A DNA stretch of 64,000 bases from DATAEY01 sp045805565 (GTDB lineage Bacteria > Actinomycetota > Thermoleophilia > Solirubrobacterales > Solirubrobacteraceae). Below the pieces are notes generated by a model. That model was not told the origin of the DNA. It worked only from the letters and a program-made list of their open reading frames with translations, and made no database searches. Made by a program: the position numbers and the translations under genes. Below are positions 1 to 8,171 of this stretch, piece after piece (positions within the stretch are counted from its first letter, which is position 1; every line of letters starts with the position of its first letter). Location of the stretch: positions 1 through 64,000 of the forward strand of contig JBJMKZ010000039.1 of the NCBI GenBank assembly GCA_045805565.1, in the 5' to 3' direction.

Positions 1-2
1 AG

Positions 3-137
3 CTGCGCGAGCTGCGCAGGCGCGCCCGGCGGCTCGAGCGCGAGCGTGACCGGCTCGCCGCCCGGGTGAGCGCCCTGGAGTCGCGACCCCTGACCCGCGC
101 CCGCGTCAACGCCTCCCGGATGATCCGAGGATCATGA
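3..137 (+). CDS. C-terminal end of an unidentified protein (5' truncated by window edge)
   Basis: Only the last 44 codons are present, in frame with the window edge and ending at TGA 135-137. The visible tail is a run of Arg, Glu and Leu with heptad-like spacing, typical of a short coiled coil, followed by a basic tail. Such coiled-coil tails occur on glycosyltransferases and methyltransferases of envelope polysaccharide loci, which would fit the genes that follow, but no catalytic domain is visible and the function cannot be assigned. Confidence 0.55.
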   Translation: MRELRRRARRLERERDRLAARVSALESRPLTRARVNASRMIRGS

Positions 138-200
138 GCCCCCTTCGGCACGGTGGCCGGTCCGCCGAGCGCCGTCGAGCGGTCTGACGACTGAAGGTCC

Positions 201-1601
201 ATGCGGTTCCTCTTCTGCACCCTCCAGTTCGATGAGAGCGATTTCTACGGCCGGGTCGGGCGTGAGCTTGAGCGCCGCAGCCACGAGGTCGCTCACGTCG
301 CCTACTCGCGGCGCTCGGCGCGGCGGCTGGGCGGACACTGCCTGCCCGATGAGATGGCGCGTCTGGGGCCGCTCGACGTCGACGCCGAGGCGGCCCGGAT
401 CGAGCGGACGTACGACACCCCCTCGCTGCGCGACGTCTACCGCACCGACTGGCCGCTGAAGGGGCGTTCGGAGCGCTACTGCATCGAGCGCACGGTCCGG
501 CACTTCGTGGCGCTGGAGCGGATCTTCGACGCGGCGGAGCCCGACGTGCTGGTGCCCGAGGTGGGCAGCGAGACCATGCGCACCGGCGCCCATCTGATCG
601 GGTTGCAGCGCCGGGTTCGGGTTCTGTTCGTCTTCTACACCATCTTCCCCAACCCGCTGCGGCTGTACGAGGACACGATGCACGCCGGGATCGTCGCTCC
701 GGGCGAGGTGCGTGAGCTCGCCGACCCCGAGCGCGTCGAGGTGGAGCGCTTCATCTCCGACTTCACCGCCCGCGGCGCCCCGATCCGCCGCTACCGGGCG
801 GCGAGGGCGACCCTGAGGACCGGGCGCGACTTCGCCCGCCACGTCCTCGTCCGGGCCACCCAGGAGCGAGACAACGAGTACCTGGTGCCCGGACGCTATC
901 TCGCGAATTACGTCCGCGAGAACCTGCGCGCCGCCGCGCTGCGCCGCTACTACGAGCCGGTCCCCACCGAGCGTCGGTTCGTCTACTTCCCCCTCCACGT
1001 GACCGACGACTACAAGATCAAGCGGGTCATCCCGCACTGCGTCGACCAGGCGGCGCTGATCGAGCAGGTGGCTGATGCGCTGCCCCAGGGGTACGAGGTC
1101 GTGATCAAGGAGCATCCGCTGTCGATCGGGCGCAACTCGATCGGGCTGATCCACCGCCTGACCCGGCATCCGAACATCCGGCTGGTGGCGCCGCGCACCT
1201 CCTCGCACGACCTGATCCAGCGCGCGCAGGCGGTAGTGGTGATCTCGTCCACGGTGGGCCTGGAGGCGCTGCTCTACGGGCGGCCGGTGCTGACGCTGGG
1301 ACAGCCGTTCTACTCGGGTTACGGCGTGACGCTAGACGTGGACTCGTTTCGCGAGCTGCGCGCCAAGGTGATGGAGGTGCTCGACTTCGAGCCGGATCGC
1401 GAGCGGATCCTCCGGTTCCTGCACGCCGCCATGAGGTCGTGCTTCCCGGGCGCGCCGGTCGCCATCGACCCCTCCGAGCACAACGCGCGGCAGCTGGCCG
1501 CCTCGCTCGATGCCGCCGCACAGGGCCGCGGGGCGGCGCGGGGCCCCGACCGGGCGGTCGCCCCGCCGGAGGCGGCCGCGTCGGCCTCGGCGCACGGGTG
1601 A
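201..1601 (+). CDS. Capsule polysaccharide synthesis protein-like (KpsC/LpsZ-type) glycosyltransferase
   Basis: A 466-residue soluble protein. The C-terminal half has the features of the Capsule_synth family (PF05159): a beta-strand VYFPLH at 261-266, the KEHP motif at 303-306 and a nucleotide-sugar site-like stretch SSTVGLEALLYGRPVLTLG at 349-367. Family members transfer Kdo or related sugars at the start of capsule chains; a GT-B fold is inferred. The N-terminal 200 residues resemble the donor/acceptor half of a GT-B enzyme only loosely. The tail after about 440 is Ala/Pro-rich and probably disordered. A GAAGG sequence sits just before the ATG. It is the first gene of a run of sugar-transfer genes and overlaps the next gene by 4 nt, so the two are probably cotranslated. 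The exact sugar is unknown. Confidence 0.7.
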   Translation: MRFLFCTLQFDESDFYGRVGRELERRSHEVAHVAYSRRSARRLGGHCLPDEMARLGPLDVDAEAARIERTYDTPSLRDVYRTDWPLKGRSERYCIERTVRHFVALERIFDAAEPDVLVPEVGSETMRTGAHLIGLQRRVRVLFVFYTIFPNPLRLYEDTMHAGIVAPGEVRELADPERVEVERFISDFTARGAPIRRYRAARATLRTGRDFARHVLVRATQERDNEYLVPGRYLANYVRENLRAAALRRYYEPVPTERRFVYFPLHVTDDYKIKRVIPHCVDQAALIEQVADALPQGYEVVIKEHPLSIGRNSIGLIHRLTRHPNIRLVAPRTSSHDLIQRAQAVVVISSTVGLEALLYGRPVLTLGQPFYSGYGVTLDVDSFRELRAKVMEVLDFEPDRERILRFLHAAMRSCFPGAPVAIDPSEHNARQLAASLDAAAQGRGAARGPDRAVAPPEAAASASAHG

Positions 1602-2704
1602 GCGCTCCCGCGTCGCCGGCAATGCGGGCCGGCTTCGAGGTGACCGGGCTCGAGCTCGACACCGCGGGATCGGCGCGGGCGACGCGCCGGCTGCAGGAGG
1701 CGCTGGTCGCCGGGGGGGAAGTGGAGCTGGTGGCGATCTCCCAGCCCCGCGCCCCGCGGGCCCTGTCGGGACGCCTGGTGCGGGGACTGGCCCGTGAGCT
1801 GACCTGGTTCCCGCTGCGGCTGCCGCTGCGCGCCCGGCGCCTGGGCCTCGACGTCCTGCACTGCCCGATGCCGCTGGCTCCAACGCGGCCGAGTGTCCCG
1901 CTGGTGCTCACCGTCAACGACGTGCTGGCGTGGGAGCACCCGGAGTGGTTCGGGCGCGCGCTGGTGGCCCAGCACCGGCTGGTGGTGGCGCCGGCCGCCC
2001 GCCGGGCGGCGCGGGTGCTCGCCCCCTCGGGCTACTCGGCGCAGCGCGTCACCGCCGTCCTGGGCGTCGACCCGGCGCGCGTCGACGTCGCTCCGTACGC
2101 CCCGGACCCGATCTTCTCTCCCGGGCCACGGCGCGACGAAGTGCTCGCGCGGCTCGGCGTGGAGGGCCGGTACGCCCTGGCGGTGGGGACTCTGCAGCCG
2201 CGCAAGAACCTGGAGACGACGCTTGACGCATTCGAGCGGCTGGCCGTCGCGGGGGCCGAGCAGCGACTCGTGGTGGTGGGCGCCCGGGGGTGGCGCGACG
2301 AGCGTCTGGCGGCCAGGCTCGAGCGCTCGCCGACCGGCGGGCGGGTGGTCGCGGCGGGGCACGTGGCCGACGCCGACCTGGTGGAGCTCTACCGGGCGGC
2401 CGACTGCCTCGCCTTCTGCTCCCGGGGCGAGGGGTTCGGCTTCCCGGTGCTGGAGGCGATGGCCTGCGGCACGCCGGTGGTCTGCAGCTCGACCACGAGT
2501 CTGGGCGAGGTCGCCGGCGACGCCGCCGAGCTGGCCGATCCCGACGACGTCGCCGACGTCGAGCGCGCCCTGGGCGCGGTGCTGGGCTCGGCGTCCCGGC
2601 GGGCGCAGCTGCGCCGGCGGGGGCTCGACCGCGTCCGCGCGTTCAGCTGGGAGCGCTGCGCGCAGCTGACCGCAGCCGCCTACCGGCGCGCGGCGGGAGC
2701 CTGA
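1598..2704 (+). CDS. Glycosyltransferase family 4 protein
   Basis: A 368-residue GT-B glycosyltransferase. The family-4 donor domain is clear: GTLQPRKNLETTLDAF near residue 195 and EGFGFPVLEAMACGTPVV near 277, whose first Glu contacts the nucleotide sugar in characterised GT4 enzymes. The GTG at 1598 overlaps the upstream TGA as GTGA, which is the usual coupling pattern here. An ATG at 1622 (MRAGFEV) is an alternative start, and the N-terminus reads more naturally from it. Substrate is probably a GDP- or UDP-sugar added to a lipid-linked glycan; the linkage cannot be read from sequence. Confidence 0.85.
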   Translation: MSAPASPAMRAGFEVTGLELDTAGSARATRRLQEALVAGGEVELVAISQPRAPRALSGRLVRGLARELTWFPLRLPLRARRLGLDVLHCPMPLAPTRPSVPLVLTVNDVLAWEHPEWFGRALVAQHRLVVAPAARRAARVLAPSGYSAQRVTAVLGVDPARVDVAPYAPDPIFSPGPRRDEVLARLGVEGRYALAVGTLQPRKNLETTLDAFERLAVAGAEQRLVVVGARGWRDERLAARLERSPTGGRVVAAGHVADADLVELYRAADCLAFCSRGEGFGFPVLEAMACGTPVVCSSTTSLGEVAGDAAELADPDDVADVERALGAVLGSASRRAQLRRRGLDRVRAFSWERCAQLTAAAYRRAAGA

Positions 2705-2760
2705 CCGCCCCGGGCGGGCTGCTACGGTCCTCTGCTCCTCGCGCCGAGGCGCCCACCGCC

Positions 2761-3639
2761 ATGCGCGTCCTGCTCAGCGGCTACTTCTCGTTCGACGGCA
2801 ACGTCTCGACCGCCGGCGACCTGCTGGCCGGGGACGTGGTGGCGCAGTGGCTGGAACGCGCCGGCGTGCCCCACGACGTGGCCAAGGCATCCAAGTACGG
2901 CGGGACGCTGGACTGGGAGCGGGTCGACCCCGCCGCCTACTCGCATCTGGTCTGGGTGTGCGGCCCGATGACCCGAGGCCCCAAGCAGACCGCCCTGCGC
3001 GAGCGTTTCAGGGACTGCCGCCTGGTGGCGGTCGACGTCTCGCTGCTCGACGAGCTGGGAGGCTGGAGCCCCTACGACGCGGTGGTGGAGCGCGACAGCG
3101 CCACCTCCGCCCGTCCCGACATCTCGTTCCTGGCGCCCAGCCGGCTGCCTCCGGTGGTCGGGCTGTGCGTGATCGAGCGCCAGCAGGAGTACGGCGAGCG
3201 CGGCGATCACGGAGCTGCGGTCACGGCGCTGCGGCGGCTGGTCGACTCGCGTCCGATGGCGCTGGTGACGATCGACACCCGGATCAAGCCCGGCCGGCCG
3301 GGACGGCGCACCGCGGGCGAGGTGGAGGCGCTGCTGGGTCGCATGGACGTCGTGCTCACCAACCGCCTGCACGGCCTGGTCCTGGCCCTCAAGCACGGCG
3401 TCCCCGTGGTGGCGATCGACTCGGTGCGGGGCGGGGCCAAGCTGCGCCGGCAGGCGGACGCTCTCGGCTGGCCGGCCGTCATCGGGGTCGAGTCGCTGGA
3501 CGACGAGACGCTCGCCCGGGCGTACGAGTTCTGCCTCACGCCCGACGCCAAGCGCGCAGCGCTCGACGCGCGCACCCGGGCGGTCCACGGCGCGTCGGCG
3601 GTCGAGCGCGAGTTCCTGACCGCGCTCGGGCTGGACTAG
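2761..3639 (+). CDS. Polysaccharide pyruvyl transferase family protein (copy 1)
   Basis: 292 residues matching the style of the polysaccharide pyruvyl transferase family (PF04230): an N-terminal STAGDLLAGD loop, the central YSHLVWVCGPMTRGPKQT segment, and the C-terminal MDVVLTNRLHGLVLALKHG block, where the conserved R-x-H-G signature of the family lies. Family members add pyruvate ketals to exopolysaccharide sugars, or are GT-B-like relatives. It is a clear paralogue of the gene at 8172-9143. The stop codon lies in a CTAG shared with the stop of the convergent GT2 gene, so no terminator separates them. A possible -10 TACGGT lies about 35 nt upstream of the ATG. Confidence 0.8.
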   Translation: MRVLLSGYFSFDGNVSTAGDLLAGDVVAQWLERAGVPHDVAKASKYGGTLDWERVDPAAYSHLVWVCGPMTRGPKQTALRERFRDCRLVAVDVSLLDELGGWSPYDAVVERDSATSARPDISFLAPSRLPPVVGLCVIERQQEYGERGDHGAAVTALRRLVDSRPMALVTIDTRIKPGRPGRRTAGEVEALLGRMDVVLTNRLHGLVLALKHGVPVVAIDSVRGGAKLRRQADALGWPAVIGVESLDDETLARAYEFCLTPDAKRAALDARTRAVHGASAVEREFLTALGLD

Positions 3640-4439
3640 CGGCCGCGCGGCCCCCGGCGCCGGCGCATCCTGCGCATGGTGCTGTAGACCAGGACGATCA
3701 GGCGGCTCGAGAGCTGGTTGAACGCGACCGCCACCGGGTGGCCGTCGCCGTGGCGGCGCGCCTGCTCGGCGTGCTCGCGGAACTGGGTCTCGAAGCCCGA
3801 CATGCTCAGGCTGCCCTCCGCCATCCGGAAGTCCGACAGCTCCCGGTCGAGCACCAGCGGGTCGGCGCGGCGAGCCAGGCGCAGGTAGAGGTCGTAGTCC
3901 ATCGATATCCGGTAGCGCTCGTCGAACAGCCCCACGGCCTCGAACGCCTGGCGGCGCAGGAAGGTGGCCGGCGCCGAGATGAAGTTCTGCGTCAGGTAGA
4001 GCGCGAGCGAGTAGCGGCGCAGGAAGGCGTTCTTGTACGCGGTGACCCAGCGGCGGATCTCGCGCCCGTCACCGTCGATGATCCGGCAACGGCCGGTCAG
4101 CCACAGGGCGTCGGGCCGCGCCTCCAGCGCGCGGCCGACCTCGTCCAGCGCCCCCGGCAGGTAGCGGTCGTCGGCGTTCAGCCAGCCGATCACGTCGCCG
4201 CGCGCCATCGCGATGCCCTTGTTCATGGCGTGGGACAGCCCGCGGTCGGGCTCGGAGATCCAGCGGACGCGGTCGGCGGACCGCAGGATGTCCAGGGTCC
4301 CGTCGGTGGACCCGCCGTCCACCACCACGTGCTCGAGGCGCGGGTAGCCCTGCGCGCGCACGCTCTCCAGTGCTTCGGGCAGGGTCGCGGCGGCGTTCAG
4401 GCATGGCGTGACGACGGTGATCGATGGCAGCTCGGGCAC
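3636..4439 (-). CDS. Glycosyltransferase family 2 protein
   Basis: 267 residues with a classic GT-A family-2 N-terminus: ITVVTPCLNAAATLPEAL at 7-24, DGGSTDGT at 41-48 for nucleotide binding, and the metal-binding acidic cluster NADD at 88-91. The C-terminal third (after about 200) carries a basic tail without clear membrane helices. It probably extends a cell-surface glycan by an inverting transfer. Start GTG 4439 is supported by a -10 hexamer TAACCT 8 nt upstream. Divergent from the GT4 gene at 4565 and convergent with the pyruvyl-transferase-like gene. Confidence 0.85.
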   Translation of the reverse strand: MPELPSITVVTPCLNAAATLPEALESVRAQGYPRLEHVVVDGGSTDGTLDILRSADRVRWISEPDRGLSHAMNKGIAMARGDVIGWLNADDRYLPGALDEVGRALEARPDALWLTGRCRIIDGDGREIRRWVTAYKNAFLRRYSLALYLTQNFISAPATFLRRQAFEAVGLFDERYRISMDYDLYLRLARRADPLVLDRELSDFRMAEGSLSMSGFETQFREHAEQARRHGDGHPVAVAFNQLSSRLIVLVYSTMRRMRRRRGPRGR

Positions 4440-4447
4440 GGCCGAGG

Positions 4448-4556
4448 AGGTTAGTCGCGGCGTCCGACCAGGACCGCGTCCGCGCCCTCGACCTGCCGCC
4501 GCAGCTGGTCGGGCGATATGCGGCGCGGTCGGAGCGCCGACACCAGTGGCTAGCCT
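4448..4556. promoter_or_regulatory. Divergent promoter region between GT2 and GT4 genes
   Basis: Minus-strand -10 TAACCT (4448-4453) ends 8 nt before the GTG at 4439, and plus-strand -10 TAGCCT (4551-4556) ends 8 nt before the TTG at 4565. Both predict transcripts with almost no 5' leader. No clear -35 box was seen for either. The stretch between them holds no convincing gene. Confidence 0.45.
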
Positions 4557-4564
4557 GCCTTGCC

Positions 4565-5734
4565 TTGCACGTCGGCTTCAGCCTGCTCACGCTGTTTCCC
4601 GGGCGCGTCGGCGGCTCGGAGTCCTACGCGCGGGGGCTGCTGGAGGAGTTCTCGCGCGGGCGCGGCCCCGGGCGCCTGACCGTGCTGGCCAACCGCCACG
4701 TGGCCGAGGCCTACCGGGGCTACGCCGGCGGCCCGGTCGAGCTGCGCGAGGTGCCCTCCTACCGCGCCGGCGACCGCTTGGTCACCCGGGCGCTCGCCAT
4801 GGCCGCGGCCCGCGCGGCCCCGGCCCGCGCCGCGCGGGACGTCCCGCCTGGGCTGGACGTCCTGCACTACCCCGTCACCGTGCCGATTCCGGCTGTGGAC
4901 GCGCCGACCGTGGTGACCATCCACGACGTCTCTCATCTCGATCGCCGGGGCCTGGGGTCGCTGGCGCTGCGCCGCTACCGCCACTGGGCCTACGACGGCG
5001 CCGCGCGGGCCGCCGCGGTCGTGGTCGCCACCAGCCGGTTCGCCCGCGAGCGGATCGCCGAGGGCATGGGCGTGGCGGGCGAGCGCATCGAGGTGGTGGC
5101 GCCCGGGATCGACCATGCGACCTTCAGGCCGGAGTCCGCCCCCGACGACGAGCGCCGGCTGGACGCGCTGGCGCTCCCCGCCCGGTTCGTCCTCTACCCC
5201 GCCAACCTGTGGCGGCACAAGAACCACCGCCGCCTGCTCGAGGCGCTGGCCCGGGTCGAGGACCGCCAGCTGGGGCTGGTCCTCGCCGGGCAGCGGTACG
5301 GACGCCTGGAGGCGCTCACCGGGCTGGCGCAGCGCCTGGGGATCGGCGAGCGCGTGCGCCACGTCGGCCAGGTGGAGCCGGCCACGCTGGCGGCGCTCTA
5401 CCGCCGCGCGCACGCCACCGTGATCCCCTCGCTGCACGAGGGGTTCGGGTTCCCGGCGCTGGAGGCGATGGCCTGCGGCTGCCCGGTGGCGTCGTCGGGT
5501 CGCGGCGCGCTGCGCGAGGTATCGGGCGAGGCGGCGGTCCTCTTCGATCCCGAGACATCCGGCGCCCTCGCGGGTTCGATCGAGCAGATCGTGTATCAAT
5601 CGGAGTTGCGCAGCAGGCTCGTGGCCGCGGGGCGGCGGCTCTCAGCCCGCTACAACTGGGAGACGTGTGCGCGGCGCCACGTCGAGATCTATGCGCGTGC
5701 TCGAGACACATCCCGGCCCGAGGGCCACGCCTGA
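4565..5734 (+). CDS. Glycosyltransferase family 4 protein
   Basis: 389 residues from a TTG start that gives the typical GT4 opening HVGFSLLTLFPGRVGGSES, where GG in the glycine loop binds the donor. The donor domain shows PANLWRHKNHRRLLEAL and EGFGFPALEAMACGCPVA. The reading frame is open upstream to 4424, but that would run into the divergent GT2 gene and add an unconvincing basic peptide; the -10 at 4551-4556 also favours TTG 4565. The 3' end overlaps the start of the DPM1-like gene, so the two are coupled. Probably a mannosyl- or rhamnosyl-type transferase for surface glycan; the sugar is not determined. Confidence 0.85.
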   Translation: MHVGFSLLTLFPGRVGGSESYARGLLEEFSRGRGPGRLTVLANRHVAEAYRGYAGGPVELREVPSYRAGDRLVTRALAMAAARAAPARAARDVPPGLDVLHYPVTVPIPAVDAPTVVTIHDVSHLDRRGLGSLALRRYRHWAYDGAARAAAVVVATSRFARERIAEGMGVAGERIEVVAPGIDHATFRPESAPDDERRLDALALPARFVLYPANLWRHKNHRRLLEALARVEDRQLGLVLAGQRYGRLEALTGLAQRLGIGERVRHVGQVEPATLAALYRRAHATVIPSLHEGFGFPALEAMACGCPVASSGRGALREVSGEAAVLFDPETSGALAGSIEQIVYQSELRSRLVAAGRRLSARYNWETCARRHVEIYARARDTSRPEGHA

Positions 5735-6512
5735 CGGCGTCTCCGCCGCCCGCGACGGCGAGTCGCGGCGGCTGGCGATCCTGCCCGCCTACAACGAGGC
5801 GGTGACCGTCGCGGGCGTGGTGAAGTCCCTGCGCCGTCACGCCCCCGACTGGGATCCGGTGGTGATCGACGACGGGTCCACCGACGACACCGCCCCACTG
5901 GCCGAGCGCGCCGGCGCCAAGGTGCTGCAGGCGCCGTTCAACCTCGGGATCGGCGGGGCGGTCCAGCTCGGCTTCGTCTACGCGCTGGAGAACGGCTACG
6001 ACTACATGGTGCAGGTCGATGCCGACGGCCAGCACGACCCACGCGCCATCCGCAAGCTGGTCCAGGAGATGGAGTCCCATCCCAAGCTCGACGTGGTCTG
6101 CGGCTCGCGCTTCCTCACCAAGGACCACCGCTACCCGGCCCCGGTCAGCCGGCGCACCGGCATCCACCTGTTCGCCTTCCTGATGTCGAAGATCGTCGGC
6201 CAGCGGGTGAGCGATCCGACGTCCGGATTCCGCCTCTACAACCGGCGCGCGATCGCCCTGTTCGCGCGCGACTACCCGCACGACTACCCCGAGGTAGAGG
6301 CGGTGCTGCTCCTGCACCACCACCGCCTGCGCATGCGCGAGGTCCCGGTGCGGATGTTCCCGCGCGAGGGCGGCGCCTCCTCGATCCGGTCGGGCAAGTC
6401 CGTCTACTACATGGTCAAGGTCCTGCTGGCCATCTTCGTCGGCCTGGCGCGGCGGCGGCCCGCCATCGAACCGGGTGACGAGGCGCCCGTGGCCGCCACC
6501 CACTCGATCTGA
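5691..6512 (+). CDS. DPM1-like glycosyltransferase family 2 (polyprenyl-phosphate sugar synthase type)
   Basis: 273 residues. The GT-A signature is complete: LAILPAYNEAVTVAGVV from 28, DDGSTDDT at 60-67 and QVDADGQHDP at 108-117 with the metal-binding DAD. SDPTSGFRLYNR follows, typical of dolichol-phosphate-mannose-synthase relatives. There are no C-terminal membrane helices; the partner DUF2304 gene, overlapping as ATGA at 6512, supplies them. Such pairs are thought to make a polyprenyl-phosphate-linked hexose used by membrane transferases, possibly including the MptB-like enzyme at 10134. The ATG at 5691 lies inside the preceding gene, giving a 44-nt overlap. Confidence 0.85.
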   Translation: MRVLETHPGPRATPDGVSAARDGESRRLAILPAYNEAVTVAGVVKSLRRHAPDWDPVVIDDGSTDDTAPLAERAGAKVLQAPFNLGIGGAVQLGFVYALENGYDYMVQVDADGQHDPRAIRKLVQEMESHPKLDVVCGSRFLTKDHRYPAPVSRRTGIHLFAFLMSKIVGQRVSDPTSGFRLYNRRAIALFARDYPHDYPEVEAVLLLHHHRLRMREVPVRMFPREGGASSIRSGKSVYYMVKVLLAIFVGLARRRPAIEPGDEAPVAATHSI

Positions 6513-7006
6513 TGCGCGCGCACATCCAGATCGTCGCCGTCACCGCCAGCCTGATCCTGCTGCTGGTGGTGCTCGAGCTCGTGCGCCGCCGGCGGCTGTT
6601 CGAGCGCTACGCGATCCTCTGGCTCCTCTCCAGCGTGGTCCTGCTCGGGCTGGCGGTGTGGAGCGGCCTGCTCGCCCTCGTTTCGCGCGCGGTGGGAATC
6701 AAGTACCCGCCGTCGGCGTTGTTCCTGTTCGCACTGGGCTTCGTCCTGCTGCTCCTGCTCCACTTCTCGGTCGCGGTCTCGCGACTCTCCGACCAGTCGA
6801 AGGTGCTCGCCCAGCGGCTGGCCCTGCTCGAGGAGCGGCTGCGCGAGCTGAGAGAGCGCGAGCGCGGCGACGAGGCCGGCCCCCGGGCGGTCACCCTGGC
6901 CGCCGAGCGCAGCGCCGCCGCGTCGGAGCGATCGGCCGAGCGCTCCCAGGCGGTTGTGGGGCCGCGCGGCGCGGTCGGCGCCCGTCGCCCGCCCTCCGCC
7001 GGCTAA
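6512..7006 (+). CDS. DUF2304 family membrane protein
   Basis: 164 residues with three hydrophobic helices at about 7-25, 35-56 and 68-88, then a charged coiled coil (about 90-125) and an Ala/Ser/Arg-rich tail. This is the DUF2304 arrangement, which is found next to DPM1-like GT2 enzymes and probably anchors them or acts in flipping. The ATG overlaps the preceding TGA (ATGA), so the two products are likely made in a fixed ratio. The length is somewhat above the usual 110-130 because of the tail. Confidence 0.75.
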   Translation: MRAHIQIVAVTASLILLLVVLELVRRRRLFERYAILWLLSSVVLLGLAVWSGLLALVSRAVGIKYPPSALFLFALGFVLLLLLHFSVAVSRLSDQSKVLAQRLALLEERLRELRERERGDEAGPRAVTLAAERSAAASERSAERSQAVVGPRGAVGARRPPSAG

Positions 7007-7015
7007 GCGCCCGGC

Positions 7016-8149
7016 GTGCCGTCGTGGATCGAGGCCAACGCGGCGGAGATCGCCGCGCGCGCGCCGCGCGAGCTCGAGGCGCTGGTGGCGGTGTCGTCGC
7101 CGTCGGGGGACCGCCACGGGGCCGAGGAGGCGGTGGCGGTCGCCTCGGCCCTGCTGCCGGCCGAGGCGGTCGCCGGACGCCCGCCCTGCTCGTCGCCCGA
7201 GCACGCGCCGGACCTGCTGGCCCGACTCGAAGGCTCGGGCACCCACCGCCTGCTGCTGCTCGGCCACCTGGACACGGTGGTGGCGCATGGCGAGCACCGG
7301 CCGCTGCAGACGCAGGGCGGCCGCCTCGTCGGATCGGGCGCGGTGGACATGAAGGGCGGGGTGGTACTGGCGCTCGGCGCGCTGCGCGCCCTGGCCGGGG
7401 CGCGGCGCGGGTTTGCCGAGGCGGTGCTGCTGCTGGTGGTCGACGAGGAGTGGCGCACCGCCCCCTTCGCCCACGCGCGGCGCTTCACCGGCTGGGACGC
7501 CTGCCTGTGCTTCGAGGCCGGCCAGCGCGCTCCGACGGGGGAGGAGGGGGTCGTCGTGCGCCGCAAGGCGGCCGGCACCCTGCGCGTGAGCGCCGCCGGG
7601 GCGGCCGCGCACTCCGGCTCCGCGCCGGACCGCGGCCGCAACGCGCTGCTGGCGCTGGCCGAGTCCGCCCGACGGATCGCCGCCTGCCACGATCCCGCCG
7701 GCCCCGAGCGACTCTCGGCGGTTCCCACCGTGCTTCGCAGCGGCGAGGCGTTCAACGTCGTGCCCGCCGCCGGCGAGCTGTTCTGCGACCTGCGCGCGGA
7801 CCGGGCCGCCGCGTTCGAGCCGGTGGCGGCGGCCGTGCCAGCCGAGGTGGGGGGCGCCGCCCTGAGAACCGAGATGGTGCGCCTGTGGCCGGGAATGGAC
7901 AGCCGCCGCACGACCGCCGGCCTGCTGGCCGCGGCGAGCGCCCGCCTGGCGCTCCCGCTGGCGGCGGTGGAGCGCGGCGGCGCCAGCGACGCCAGCCACC
8001 TGGCCGCGGTCATCCCGGTGACGGTCGACGGCCTAGGCCCCAGGGGCGGCGGCGCCCATACCCCTGACGAGTACCTGCTGGCCGAGTCGCTGCCCACCCG
8101 GGTGCGCATCGCGCTCGCCCTGATCGCCGAGCTGCTGGGGCTGGCCTGA
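7016..8149 (+). CDS. M20 family metallopeptidase (carboxypeptidase G2/ArgE/DapE type)
   Basis: 377 residues. Di-zinc residues of the M20 family are visible: H84 and D86 in GHLDTV, bridging D111 in GSGAVDMKGG, catalytic E144 followed by E145 in VDEEWR, and a late GGGAHTPDE His. The middle carries the dimerisation-type insert with GTLRVSAAGAAAHSGSAPD. The enzyme hydrolyses an amide, removing an amino acid or acyl group; the substrate is not predictable. GTG 7016 starts 9 nt after the DUF2304 stop, so it can be part of the same transcript although its role in glycan synthesis is not obvious. Confidence 0.85.
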   Translation: MPSWIEANAAEIAARAPRELEALVAVSSPSGDRHGAEEAVAVASALLPAEAVAGRPPCSSPEHAPDLLARLEGSGTHRLLLLGHLDTVVAHGEHRPLQTQGGRLVGSGAVDMKGGVVLALGALRALAGARRGFAEAVLLLVVDEEWRTAPFAHARRFTGWDACLCFEAGQRAPTGEEGVVVRRKAAGTLRVSAAGAAAHSGSAPDRGRNALLALAESARRIAACHDPAGPERLSAVPTVLRSGEAFNVVPAAGELFCDLRADRAAAFEPVAAAVPAEVGGAALRTEMVRLWPGMDSRRTTAGLLAAASARLALPLAAVERGGASDASHLAAVIPVTVDGLGPRGGGAHTPDEYLLAESLPTRVRIALALIAELLGLA

Positions 8150-8159
8150 GGCCGGTTGG

Positions 8160-8165
8160 TACCGT
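8160..8165 (+). promoter_or_regulatory. -10 element, leaderless, for pyruvyl-transferase-like copy 2
   Basis: TACCGT ends exactly 6 nt before the GTG at 8172, so the expected transcription start falls on or beside the start codon. This supports GTG 8172 over internal starts. Confidence 0.45.
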
Positions 8166-8171
8166 CGCGGC